From: Alkalibacterium gilvum
GTDB taxonomy: Bacteria; Bacillota; Bacilli; Lactobacillales; Carnobacteriaceae_A
Assembly: GCF_900109085.1 (NCBI RefSeq)
Contig: NZ_FNYW01000001.1
Location: 152,221-216,220, forward strand
Direction of reading: 5' to 3'
DNA length: 64,000 nt
Shown here: in pieces, positions 63,758 to 64,000 of the stretch
Layout: every line of letters begins with the position of its first letter
How positions within the stretch are numbered: the stretch's first letter is position 1
Notes under the pieces: model-generated
What the model was told of the DNA's origin: nothing
The model's database searches: none
The model's input: the letters and a program-made list of their open reading frames with translations, nothing else
Made by a program: the position numbers and the translations under genes

Positions 63758-64000
63758 ATGAATAAAATTATATCAAAAATCATCAAAATATTAAAGGAAC
63801 AAGACACATTACTCGAAGCTGAATTAGCTTTAGAAATACTTTTCCAACAGATTGTCCAAGAACTACTCTGTGCAGCTTTTAAACAAATTGATTTAGAATT
63901 GATCCAAGAGTATAAAGATCAAGGCTACGAAATAGATAGTATCCAAAAACGTACCATTCAATGGACATTTGGAGTGATTGAATTCAGCCGTCATCGCATG
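63758..64000 (+). CDS. ISLre2/UPF0236-type transposase, 5' part only
   Basis: An open frame of 81 codons from the ATG at 63758 runs off the window end without a stop. It begins MNKIISKIIKILKEQDTLLE and reaches WTFGVIEFSRHRM, which resembles the N-terminus of ISLre2-family (UPF0236) transposases, where a T.FGE.T..R block lies at the same distance. GAAAGAGG precedes the ATG. The element's left end is probably near 63670, after the fru terminator, but I cannot fix it without the other end. Whether the gene is intact cannot be seen. Confidence 0.7.
   Translation, partial: MNKIISKIIKILKEQDTLLEAELALEILFQQIVQELLCAAFKQIDLELIQEYKDQGYEIDSIQKRTIQWTFGVIEFSRHRM

Overview
This window is chromosomal DNA from a low-GC Gram-positive bacterium, almost certainly a lactic acid bacterium (Lactobacillales). 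My best guess is a marine or alkaliphilic member of the Carnobacteriaceae (Marinilactibacillus/Alkalibacterium type). That genus-level guess is inference. The Firmicutes placement rests on type B RNase P RNA, PerR, GpsB, RecU, YpsA, RbgA, HslV/ClpQ, an L-box leader and Bacillus-like gene order. The fermentative set (pyruvate formate-lyase, AdhE, arginine deiminase) and the tRNA genes without encoded CCA fit a lactic acid bacterium.

Layout. 0-4.3 kb: the 3' part of a DUF402 nucleotide phosphatase gene, an SGNH-like secreted protein, perR, a diacylglycerol-kinase-like gene, and eight tRNA genes (Asn-Ser-Glu-Phe-Tyr-Trp-His-Gln). 4.5-12.3 kb: a cell-wall and division block (pbp1A, recU, ypsA, gpsB, rnpB, ypsC/rlmL) in which an IS3-family element sits between recU and pbp1A. 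12.4-19 kb: a 51-bp tandem hairpin repeat, a deaminase, an orphan glycine-betaine-binding lipoprotein, an MscS channel, a DUF1846 protein, meso-diaminopimelate dehydrogenase, an RNase HI and a cold-shock protein. 19-29.5 kb: an ABC-F ATPase, thyA-dfrA, hemolysin III, ypmS-msrA-yozE-deoD-ctp, lepB, rbgA, rnhB. 29.5-37.5 kb: dprA, topA, xerC, hslV, hslU, a PAS-GGDEF diguanylate cyclase, plsY. 37.6-38 kb: seven copies of a 52-bp tandem hairpin repeat ahead of parE-parC. 42.8-51 kb: a K+ channel, divergent adhE and pflB-pflA with Rex-like and CcpA-like sites between them, and ppaC. 51-55.3 kb: a lysine-riboswitch-controlled lysC-asd-dapA-dapB operon on the minus strand. 55.7-59.7 kb: arcA-arcB-arcD without arcC. 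60-63.5 kb: fruR-fruK-fruA. The right edge cuts an ISLre2/UPF0236-type transposase gene.

The parts connect. LysC-Asd-DapA-DapB make tetrahydrodipicolinate from aspartate. The distant Ddh at 17.3 kb can take it to meso-diaminopimelate in one step, so the two loci together give the short dehydrogenase route and only lysA lies outside the window. AdhE and PflB/PflA form the anaerobic mixed-acid branch, sharing a control region with a good Rex operator match. MsrA, PerR, the betaine-binding protein and MscS are oxidative and osmotic stress functions.

No unmistakably new multi-gene system was found. The most unusual features are the two intergenic tandem arrays of hairpin-forming repeats (51 and 52 bp), an apparent ATC start codon in ypsA, a perfect 16-bp hairpin between thyA and dfrA, a 100-residue acidic tail on the class A penicillin-binding protein, and the IS3 insertion that separates recU from pbp1A.
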